Assembly: GCA_900208305.1 (NCBI GenBank)
Contig: OAPG01000004.1
Coordinates: forward strand, 620,001 to 684,000
DNA length: 64,000 nucleotides
Reading direction: 5' to 3'
Source: Melanopsichium pennsylvanicum
Taxonomy: Eukaryota; Basidiomycota; Ustilaginomycetes; Ustilaginales
Under the pieces are notes generated by a model. The model was given only the letters and a program-made list of their open reading frames with translations. It was not told the DNA's origin and searched no databases. Below are positions 56,209-64,000 of the stretch, piece by piece (the stretch's first letter is position 1; the number at the start of each line of letters is the position of its first letter). The position numbers were made by a program, and so were the translations under genes.

Positions 56209-57301
56209 CAGGTCAACTTTGTGTCCGGCGAGCTTAGTAGCTCACCTGTCGAACAAAGAACGGTAAACAAAGCAAATTCGCAGCTCGATATAGAAGTCGA
56301 ATGATCGGCAGTTGTTGCAATGGCGAAAATGATGAGCTGTTTTGATAACTCCTAATTCGCCGTCATACGAAAAGTTTCGCTTGTAGATACTGAAAAATTT
56401 GGCGACAAGTAGCTGTCTGGACGAGGAGGGTGCGGGAACGCGTGAAGCCGCTGAAGCTGATGATGCTGCTTCTCCTCTGGTGGCCAAAGGGTCTAGAGAA
56501 TCTATGTGGTGGTAGTGCGAGCGATGCCGATGCCGGATCTATTTCGGATTCTAGGGTCTGGCGTTCGAAGACTTGTCATTGCAAACAAATTTGTACTTGC
56601 CAGAGCCAAGTTTGTTCTACCAACGGGATGGCCAATCAATCTGGTCGGGGTGACATAGCTGTGCAGCCGCGCTCTATTTTCGTGTCTTCGACAAAAGAGT
56701 GGAGTCAGCGTTGGCTTTATTCTTTCGGTCCGAGCAGAAGCCTCGTTGCCGACATCGTGCTGGGCGCAAGCCATGCTTTCTCAGACCTCGGCAAGTCGTG
56801 TCTCGGAAAGCTATGCTGACTCGCCGAGCCTCTATGTATAAACGAATAAGCCTAGCGTCGTTCATGGCATGGGTAGATGGGAGATGCACGCTATGATCCA
56901 TTGTCGCAATAATGCCAGGAGCCTCGAGGCCAAATTCTTTTCACGCTGTTAGCTCTAAAAACCTAACAAATTGATGAAATTTCAAACATTGCGGTCTCTT
57001 TGCCGACACACATGCACAGACCCTCGTGTTGGTGTCGCAGTTGTGGAAGTCTGCAGGTCAGCCGGACCATGAAACCACCATACCATCATCATAGCTATCC
57101 GGCAATTGCACACCGAGTCCTCATCGCGGGCAACAACTTCAGCCGCTGCGAACTTCGCCAGGTGTCGCTTGGATACAGGCAGGTTGCGGGCGCGCAGCTA
57201 GAAGCGAGGAGAGGAGAGGAGCAAACATTGCGGTTCGCAGCTGCTGTTCGTGCTCGGCCTGAACACCGTATAGCGAGCCCGGCAAGGTGTCAGTCTTCAC
57301 T
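56209..57301. promoter_or_regulatory. Divergent intergenic region, MFS / TRAPPC10 (1.1 kb)
   Basis: It separates two divergent starts and should contain both promoters. No clear TATA box, repeat or additional gene was recognised. Confidence 0.4.
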
Positions 57302-60300
57302 ATGACAGATCACAGCACATCCTCCGCAGAGAGGATCACCGTCACATACGCTGCATCTCAGGCTCTGCTCTCTGCCCCCCTCACGCCCCACTTTATCAAT
57401 CTCCTCAAAGAGCAGCTCCCTCTCCGCAACCTTCACTGGCGACCCAGCCAATCCACCCTCGATGCTGTCGCAGCACGTGCGGCTCAACAAGGCAAATCTG
57501 CTTATGTTTCTTCGTCGGTCGTTCCGGGCTCCACCATTCGCACTATTCAGACCCTCGATATAGCCCTCAAACCGCTCACCGACGAGATCCGACGATGGCG
57601 CGGCGACCCTGGCTACTTTGAAAAACCCGGTGTAGGGGGCCTTCTCGACCGTCCCTTTGTGCATCTTTATTTCGTGGTATGCGAAGATAGCGAGCACTAC
57701 CGCACCACTGTCCGCAACGAAATTCGATCGTGGCTCAGCAGTCTTTCATTCTTCCATTCCAAACAGGCGGCTCCATCATCGTCTGCCGTCGGTACACCAA
57801 CCCAAGCGTCGTCATCGAGAACATCGATTGGGTTCGGCCCGATCCACTCTGCACTTCCGCCAGTTCGGTCCGAAACCCCATCCACGAATTCAACAACAGG
57901 CATCAGCTCGGGTCCGAATACCCCCACCAACCAAGGCGGCCCAATAAAAGCAACATTCAACATTCCCTCTGGTCCCACCGAGCCGGAGTACCTCATTGTT
58001 CTCATCACTCCACCGGAGGGATCTGGCATCACGGGTTTCGCAAACTCTGCAACAGGAGCGGAGGCCAAGACTGGAATGGGACGCTTCATCAACAAGTCCA
58101 AGGGCAACATGTTGGAGAAAGCCAGAGCCGACTTCAACACTTCCAAAAAGGACCGCGTCATACAGATCTCACGCCTTCCTCCCGTTCCCGCGCAATCGCT
58201 CGGTCGGTCAGGCCTCCACTCGATGGATCCCACAATTTGGGCAGAGTTGCTCACAAAGATGCGTGAGGCAGCCTCTTCGACCTTTACCACCACCATCGAG
58301 GCGCAAGAAGAAGAGATCACTCGATGCGGCGTGACCAGAGGCCAGCATGGATGGGACTTTTGCAGCTACTTTCTCGCCAAAGATTCGCTCGCTCGGACCC
58401 TCGAAGCAGTCGGGCTCAAGGACGATGCTATCGGCCAATACGAGGATTTAGAGATAGTGTTTGCTCAGGCTATGCAGAATGGAGCTGTCTCATTCGCCCC
58501 CGTCGGTGGTGATGACACCAATGATGACTCGCTTCCGCTGCTGGATGTCACAAAAAAGCCGTATGCAGATCTAATCAGGAGACGAGAGATCTCGCTCTTT
58601 GACTTTCGCTGTTATCTCTTTGCGCGCAAGTCGGCGCTTCTAGGCAAAGTAGGGAGGGTCGCAGCGGTGATGCGTGAAGCACCTCGATTCATCAGCGCTG
58701 TAGCTCGCATGTTGAGGAATAACAGGCTAAGCAGTCAGTGGATCGAGAGTTGGACCTTTTCAGCCGCACTGGACGTAGTGGAGCAGTGCCAAGCGTGGCT
58801 GATACAGAGAGGAGGCCAGGGCGGAAGTGCGGAGGATCAGTTGAGTTCGGCTTTCCACGGGAACAAGAGTGAGCTGCTGGATGTGGCCAGGCGTCAACTC
58901 GATCGTATCGGTATTGAAGCTGGGCATCTCCCTGCGAGAGAGCCGTTTGCGTTTCCTTCTCCGGATCCAGCTAGCCCCGCAGAGCACCGCTCGAAAAAGG
59001 AGCGCGATCTTCCACCACTGCCCGGTGGAGGTGCAGAGGGACTGGGCGCAGCGATCACACTCGACAAAAAACGCAAATCATCCCGTCCCGAGCTGCAGCG
59101 CGCTATCGAGTCAAGGGAAGACTTTGACCTATATTACCTCGCTCTTTGTGAGCGAGTCCTGGCAGGGTGGAGGGCGTCCTCTCGCAATCGTGACGCTCTG
59201 CATATACGTACCGTTGTCGCCACCCTCAATTACCTGCGAGGAAAGCATCAGCTCGCGTACGATAGCTTGGTGCAGCTCACCGAGGCTTACTCAAGTGCAA
59301 AATTCGCAACACTCGAAAGGCATTCGTTGTCGATGCAATTAGAGTGCCATGCCAAGTTGAACAAGCCAAGAGACCGGGCTTGGGTGGTTGCTGCCTTGGC
59401 TGCGTTGCAGGTCAGCGCCCAACATCCCATGTCCGAAAATCTGGAACCTTCGTGTGCCAATTGGGCTAACCCTGTCTATCTCTGTGAGCAACTCCGCGCT
59501 GCATCAGCAGCACTAGAGCGAGAAGTGCCCGTCAGCGCCTTCCCGCTGTTCTCCATCGACATCACCGATAGCTCAACTAGACTTGCAGGGACCGAAGATG
59601 GTTCATTGCTCAGAGTGTATGTCACATCGCTACTGCCCAGCACGCAAGAAGTGGAAGATGTTCGAGTGTGTCTCGCCACTGCCGGCGGGGGAACGTTGTG
59701 GTACACCTCGTCCAAGACCGAGCTAAGAGCTGGTATAACAGAAGTGGAGTTATTCTGCCCGCATCTAGCACATGGGGTCTACACCATAGACGTGTCGCAG
59801 ATCAGGATCGCAAGGCTTATCTTCCAATATGATCATGGTGCAGGGTCAGCAGGAAGAGAGGCGAAGATCGTGAGGGTGCCGAAAGACGAGGAGGCAGCTC
59901 ATGTTTCTGTTCGGCTGCCGCAACGGATCGATTTGGATCAGCCGCGGGCCATCGAAGTCATCATCTTCTCAGGGAGAAACAATATGCATACGGCCGAGTT
60001 CAGCATCACCGCTCCTGTCGATGGGAGCAACCTCGTCGAATGCTCCAAAGCCAGCATTTCCACATCTTCAGAGTCGAGCTCGGCTGCGCTCGAGACTTCT
60101 CAATCACCGACATCAGTCGCACTTCGAGGCTTGAAGCAGGGCACCGCGATAGCAATACTCATACCGTTCCTCTCACTACCAGAGAGCGGCAACTTCGAAG
60201 CAAACATAACCCTGACCTATGTGACCACTTCCTCCTCCCACCGCCATCCTGCGGGCAAGAAGCGCGTGCTCAAGATTCCAGTATCTCTGCGCACGGCCCT

Positions 60301-61627
60301 ACCACTTGGAGTAAATGTACAGGACTTCTTCCGCACCTCAAGCCTGCTCTCAAAATTCACCATCAGTGCTGGAGGAGGGGGAAGCATCCGAGTCCAGCCG
60401 GTCAGTCTTGTGGCTGACGGGGAGGAAGACGGTGGCTACGAAGTCACATTTTGCGGTAGCGAGAGGGAGGCTATGGTGACGCCGAGGCAGCCTGCGACAT
60501 ATCTCTTCAGGATTGCAAAGTCAAAGTCTCTTGCGAATGCGGATGTCGGGAGGACGAGGTTGCGGTTGGCGGTGAGATATACAGCTTTGCAGGAAGATGC
60601 GGTCGCCACGGCAGTCAGCGCTTTGAGTCGGGTGGTGAAGGAAAAGGGATTGGACGAACTAGAGAAAGGGTCGGTGGGAAGGAGACTACTTCAAGAAGCA
60701 TTAGAGAGGTATGTCAAGGAGCGACTGGATCTTCCGGCTTACTCTATCACAGGCGTCCTGAAGACCGGGCAACGTGTTGACAGAGGTTGGTGGAGGACTC
60801 AGAGACGTTCTTGGGACCCTTCTCAAATGGTCTTATCTCTCAACTCTTTAATCGATGTCATACAGAGCACCCTCGACGCCGCCTCTCTTTCTTCTAAGAC
60901 CGAAGAAGAGAATGAGACGGCATGGCAGCAGCTCACGATACCCGTAGAAATACCCTCGATGGACTACGTAAACTCGGTCACGCTAAGCCTGGCCCCGACA
61001 ACTGGTGCAAACTCTGCTGAACTGACTGCCGAGCCGGTTTCTTTGGTTGTGGGTCAACCAATCCAGCTCACGGTTGACATCCAAACTTGCACTCAATGGT
61101 CAATGAACGATCTGGATGAGGCGGAAGAGATGGTGTACGATGTTGTGCCAGACTTCGAATGTTGGCTTGTGGACGGTGCGAAACGTGGAACCTTCGCGAT
61201 CGGGACCACCTCTCTTTCTACCTCCCCATCTCCTGCCTTGGTGCAAGGTGTATTGCCGAGGTTTAGCGTAAGTATGACAATGGTACCACTTCAAATGGGC
61301 CTGTTGCCCCTACCGAACGTGATGGTGCGTCCTCTGTCGACAATTGTGGAAGCGGGAGCAGGCAAGGTAGGACGTAGGGTGGTCAGCTGTGAAACCTACA
61401 CGACCAATGCTGGGGAGAGAGTACAGGTGGTGCCTGCAAAAACGACAAAGGCATTTTACATCCCGACCAAGATGGCACAAAAGAGGATCTCGCAAGGTCG
61501 AACGGACAGTTGGAGGAACAGCGGCGAGAAAGTCGCTGGAACTGGAGCTGGGCTTGATCGAATGAGGACCGCTTGGCAATCTCAACAATATGGTCAGGGT
61601 GGGCAGGCTTGGCAGGCTCATGTGTAG
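57302..61627 (+). CDS. TRS130: TRAPPII subunit Trs130/TRAPPC10
   Basis: The first ATG is at 57302 (MTDHSTSSAERITVTY); the frame opens at a GTG at 57287. The protein has 1441 residues. The N-terminal part matches TRAPPC10/Trs130: ITVTYAASQALLSAPLTPHF, LPLRNLHWRP, RPFVHLYFVVCEDSEHYR, and ATLNYLRGKHQLAYDSLVQL farther on. An alpha-solenoid-like middle is followed by Ig-like beta-rich segments, the usual layout. TRAPPII is the tethering complex and exchange factor for Ypt31/32 (Rab11) at the late Golgi. A Ser/Thr/Pro-rich insertion is encoded near 57765-57960. The gene is divergent from the MFS gene and convergent with DNA ligase, with only 132 bp between stops. Confidence 0.85.
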   Translation: MTDHSTSSAERITVTYAASQALLSAPLTPHFINLLKEQLPLRNLHWRPSQSTLDAVAARAAQQGKSAYVSSSVVPGSTIRTIQTLDIALKPLTDEIRRWRGDPGYFEKPGVGGLLDRPFVHLYFVVCEDSEHYRTTVRNEIRSWLSSLSFFHSKQAAPSSSAVGTPTQASSSRTSIGFGPIHSALPPVRSETPSTNSTTGISSGPNTPTNQGGPIKATFNIPSGPTEPEYLIVLITPPEGSGITGFANSATGAEAKTGMGRFINKSKGNMLEKARADFNTSKKDRVIQISRLPPVPAQSLGRSGLHSMDPTIWAELLTKMREAASSTFTTTIEAQEEEITRCGVTRGQHGWDFCSYFLAKDSLARTLEAVGLKDDAIGQYEDLEIVFAQAMQNGAVSFAPVGGDDTNDDSLPLLDVTKKPYADLIRRREISLFDFRCYLFARKSALLGKVGRVAAVMREAPRFISAVARMLRNNRLSSQWIESWTFSAALDVVEQCQAWLIQRGGQGGSAEDQLSSAFHGNKSELLDVARRQLDRIGIEAGHLPAREPFAFPSPDPASPAEHRSKKERDLPPLPGGGAEGLGAAITLDKKRKSSRPELQRAIESREDFDLYYLALCERVLAGWRASSRNRDALHIRTVVATLNYLRGKHQLAYDSLVQLTEAYSSAKFATLERHSLSMQLECHAKLNKPRDRAWVVAALAALQVSAQHPMSENLEPSCANWANPVYLCEQLRAASAALEREVPVSAFPLFSIDITDSSTRLAGTEDGSLLRVYVTSLLPSTQEVEDVRVCLATAGGGTLWYTSSKTELRAGITEVELFCPHLAHGVYTIDVSQIRIARLIFQYDHGAGSAGREAKIVRVPKDEEAAHVSVRLPQRIDLDQPRAIEVIIFSGRNNMHTAEFSITAPVDGSNLVECSKASISTSSESSSAALETSQSPTSVALRGLKQGTAIAILIPFLSLPESGNFEANITLTYVTTSSSHRHPAGKKRVLKIPVSLRTALPLGVNVQDFFRTSSLLSKFTISAGGGGSIRVQPVSLVADGEEDGGYEVTFCGSEREAMVTPRQPATYLFRIAKSKSLANADVGRTRLRLAVRYTALQEDAVATAVSALSRVVKEKGLDELEKGSVGRRLLQEALERYVKERLDLPAYSITGVLKTGQRVDRGWWRTQRRSWDPSQMVLSLNSLIDVIQSTLDAASLSSKTEEENETAWQQLTIPVEIPSMDYVNSVTLSLAPTTGANSAELTAEPVSLVVGQPIQLTVDIQTCTQWSMNDLDEAEEMVYDVVPDFECWLVDGAKRGTFAIGTTSLSTSPSPALVQGVLPRFSVSMTMVPLQMGLLPLPNVMVRPLSTIVEAGAGKVGRRVVSCETYTTNAGERVQVVPAKTTKAFYIPTKMAQKRISQGRTDSWRNSGEKVAGTGAGLDRMRTAWQSQQYGQGGQAWQAHV

Positions 61628-61694
61628 TATCGTTCGCGTCACGACCGATTAGACTTCTGGCCAGAATCCGAGATTTCATGAAGCGAATTTTGAA

Positions 61695-61727
61695 TGTGTG
61701 TAGGTATGTGTGTGTGTATGTGTGTGA
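61695..61727. repeat. (TG)n microsatellite
   Basis: TGTGTG units with TAGG and TATG interruptions in the convergent gap between TRS130 and the DNA ligase gene. Confidence 0.9.
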
Positions 61728-61759
61728 TACAAAATGAACGGCTACGTTCCTCGGTGCAG

Positions 61760-64000
61760 TTACCAGAACCCGTCATCTTCATCACCTCCACCACCCCTGC
61801 TCTTGGAGCTGTTGACAACCTGACTCCTGTACATGGCCTCGATCTGGTCTGGAGACGTGCTCTCTTCGGCGGTCTTATCGTCTCTGATTCTGATGAACCT
61901 CGGAAATCGTAAACTTACGCCTCTTTGTTCAATCAGTCCCTTTGCGGCTGTGTAAACGGGACTCAGACTAAGATCGGCGGTGAGCACTTCCCATACAATC
62001 TTGGCCTCAAAGTACACATCTGGCTTAGCCTCTCCCACATCATAGTAACCTTTCTTACCGCTAATTTCGAGCTCCTTCAACGCCCTATAATGCGACTCGA
62101 GATCGGCCTCGGAGAATCCGGTACCAATTTTGCAGATGGTCTGGTAAGTCTCGGAATCGCTATCGTAACAAGCTAGGAGGAAGGCTCCATACACATTCGT
62201 TCGTTTTCCTTTGCCATAGTATCCACCAATCACCACCAAGTCAAGCGAATCACCAGTCCCGGCAAGGTAATCCTTTTTAAGCTTCAACCAGTTCATACTA
62301 CGCCGACTAGGCTCATACGTCGAATCTGGACCACTCAACATCTTAACCATGAGCCCCTCACATCCTTCTTTGACCGACTTATCAAGGAATACCGAAATCT
62401 CTTCGACCGAGTTGCAATCCTCCGATTTGGCAAAGTCGAACTCATCTTGAACTGGCATAAAATGATCCCTTAGTAGCTTCCTGCGTTCCTCCAAGCTCTT
62501 CGACAACAAAGGCTCCCCGTTAAGATACAATAGATCGAAGCCGAACAACTTGACCTTGATCTTGATGTCCTCTGCCTTGACATCCTTCCTCTTCCTTCTG
62601 GAAAGCTCTTGGAACGGCAAAAGCTTGGCGTCTTCCAATACGCCCGTCTCAGGATTGGTCTCTGCCTTTTTCCATGCCGCCGCCTCGGCATCGAGAACAA
62701 AGGACTTGACGTTGTCCTTGATGCATCGAGGAATCTGCTCGACCAAATCCGGATACTTGACTGACATGTTTTCGCTATTCCTCGAGAAGACCGCGAGCTT
62801 TCCATCGGGAAGCAAATGAACCTGAGCACGTTCTCCGTCGTACTTGTACTCGCAGGTGAAGGGTTTGCCTTCGAAACGGTCGAGAACTTCGCTGATGGCT
62901 TTGGTAGGCTTGGCCAGCATTGGTTTCAACGGAACTCCAGGAGTGAGCTTGCATTGTTCTCTGAGACCTTCGACGCCAGTTTTGAGTAGGGCGGGGATGA
63001 CAAGATCGTAGGAAGGCAGTTCGGAGTACACTGCTTTTACGAGCTCGGTTCCCTCTTCGAGCTTTTTGGCCAAAACTTCTTGGGACAGTTTGCTGACCCC
63101 TTTGCCCAGCTTTGAGATGACGACAGCACGTGCGAGAGATACTAGGATCGAGCGTTCGGCAAGTCCGATCCTGAGCTTCCCCTCAAGACTTCGAATCAAG
63201 AACTTTGGCTCCTCCCCCTGACAGCTTGCAAACAGCTTCTTGATCATCCCAATCTTCCTATCTTGACTCTTGTTCCCACTCACTGCTGCGATATCCTTCA
63301 ATTGCTTGAACACTTGGGGGACCTTTAGGCTCGACACCTTGAACATTGTGGGTTGGTTTTTCTTGCTGTTCAACGCGACTAGGCCGAGATCTCCCAAGGT
63401 TTCCAGGTCCTTTTTTATCCTGGCAACCTCTCGACCTGTGGATTGAGCGATGGCCTTTATGAGAAGGCTTTCACCGATTCCTAGCTCGAGCCCTTCGTAG
63501 TCGGGACAAAGTCGGTTGATGCAGAGATAGACCACCTGAAGAAGGTTATTGGGCGAGCGTGTGATAACGCGGATGAGAAACTGGGTTAGGATCTCGGTGA
63601 TCTCGAGACGTTTGGTGGTTGCCGAGATGTCGGCAAACGTTGAGGCTAGTGCAGAGTAAGGCACCGCTTCGCCTTCTTTCCATAAGACTTTGCCCTCTTT
63701 CTGGGCTGAGACCTTCTGAAAGATGGCCGCCAGCTTCTTTGCTCCTTTCTGCTCCTCCTCTTCAATCGCTTCTTCGTGCTCGTCATCTTCGACAAGGTCC
63801 TCTTCTGGAGGATGCTCGCTGCCTGAGTCGGCATCGGTCTCGCTGTCCGCCTTGGTTGCTTTCTTTGTGACAACATCGTTGGAGGTGATTGGCTTCACTT
63901 TTAGCGCTGGGTTGGCGAACATGGGGGCGACCTTGATTGCTGAAGCGGTCGAAGATGATGCCCCTGCTTTCTCGCCCGTTGCTGACACGGGAGCAACGGA
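61760..64000 (-). CDS. CDC9: ATP-dependent DNA ligase I, C-terminal part (cut by window edge)
   Basis: The frame is open from the right edge to the TAA at 61760, giving about 746 residues; the start lies outside (a GTG at 63988 is not a real start). The ligase I N-terminal DNA-binding domain is present (about residues 90-330). The adenylation motif is EYKYDGERAQVH, with the active-site lysine codon at 62845-62843. Further nucleotidyl-transferase motifs follow: FSRNSENMS, FVLDAEAAAW, EGLMVKML and LKLKKDYL. The OB-fold region is complete and ends GDEDDGFW. It seals Okazaki fragments in the nucleus and, in many fungi, an alternative start provides a mitochondrial form. The N-terminal segment seen here is acidic and Ser/Ala/Lys-rich, where a PCNA-binding box would lie just upstream, off the window. 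Confidence 0.95.
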   Translation of the reverse strand, partial: SVAPVSATGEKAGASSSTASAIKVAPMFANPALKVKPITSNDVVTKKATKADSETDADSGSEHPPEEDLVEDDEHEEAIEEEEQKGAKKLAAIFQKVSAQKEGKVLWKEGEAVPYSALASTFADISATTKRLEITEILTQFLIRVITRSPNNLLQVVYLCINRLCPDYEGLELGIGESLLIKAIAQSTGREVARIKKDLETLGDLGLVALNSKKNQPTMFKVSSLKVPQVFKQLKDIAAVSGNKSQDRKIGMIKKLFASCQGEEPKFLIRSLEGKLRIGLAERSILVSLARAVVISKLGKGVSKLSQEVLAKKLEEGTELVKAVYSELPSYDLVIPALLKTGVEGLREQCKLTPGVPLKPMLAKPTKAISEVLDRFEGKPFTCEYKYDGERAQVHLLPDGKLAVFSRNSENMSVKYPDLVEQIPRCIKDNVKSFVLDAEAAAWKKAETNPETGVLEDAKLLPFQELSRRKRKDVKAEDIKIKVKLFGFDLLYLNGEPLLSKSLEERRKLLRDHFMPVQDEFDFAKSEDCNSVEEISVFLDKSVKEGCEGLMVKMLSGPDSTYEPSRRSMNWLKLKKDYLAGTGDSLDLVVIGGYYGKGKRTNVYGAFLLACYDSDSETYQTICKIGTGFSEADLESHYRALKELEISGKKGYYDVGEAKPDVYFEAKIVWEVLTADLSLSPVYTAAKGLIEQRGVSLRFPRFIRIRDDKTAEESTSPDQIEAMYRSQVVNSSKSRGGGGDEDDGFW

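Noticed and set aside
1..64000. tRNA, rRNA, CRISPR arrays
   Set aside because: I scanned for T-loop-like GTTCRANNC with pairing arms and for regularly spaced direct repeats and found none that hold. tRNAscan-SE and Infernal would settle it.

Overview
The window reads as nuclear DNA of a basidiomycete fungus, most likely a smut (Ustilaginomycotina). Most genes are long single exons. Two introns can be placed, and both have GT..AG ends. The regulators are glutamine-rich, and the set (WOPR regulator, NuA4 scaffold, Mediator tail, TRAPPII, mitochondrial MutS) is typically fungal. The species is inferred, not shown. I recognised no rRNA, tRNA, CRISPR array, intact transposon or virus-derived gene.

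Layout. From 1 to about 30.6 kb all seven genes lie on the minus strand: a FIG4-type Sac phosphatase cut by the left edge (1-1046), an NGL2-type nuclease (1485-3338), an unrecognised mitochondrial-looking protein with three C-terminal repeats (3710-5191), an Eaf1/Vid21 NuA4 scaffold (7229-12232), a two-exon WOPR regulator (13229-15940), a two-exon flavin amine oxidase (25107-26832) and a Med25-like Mediator subunit (27337-30555). About 9.2 kb without a convincing gene lies upstream of the WOPR gene. From 30.9 to 42.2 kb come mitochondrial MSH1 (+), tyrosyl-tRNA synthetase (-), a maltose-type O-acetyltransferase (+) and a WDR48-like protein (-). From 42.2 to 56.2 kb come NAD(P)H-hydrate dehydratase, an EOS1-like ER protein, an AGC-type mitochondrial carrier and an MFS transporter, all minus. 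The right end holds TRAPPII subunit Trs130/TRAPPC10 (+) and DNA ligase I (-), which is cut by the right edge.

How the genes relate. There is no operon or obvious biosynthetic cluster; most are housekeeping genes. The exception is a run of transcription and chromatin regulators with long glutamine tracts (Eaf1, WOPR, Med25) within 23 kb. The WOPR gene is the likely developmental switch: family members control white-opaque switching, dimorphism and sporogenesis, and in smuts Ros1 drives teliospore formation.

Most worth following: the oversized upstream region of the WOPR gene with its ACTGTA palindromes and an overlapping uORF; the repeat protein at 3.7-5.2 kb; the aspartate/glutamate-type carrier without visible EF-hands; and a GC-rich block near 49.4-50.1 kb that may be an LTR relic. 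Many open frames in the window begin with GTG or TTG. For those genes I used the first in-frame ATG.
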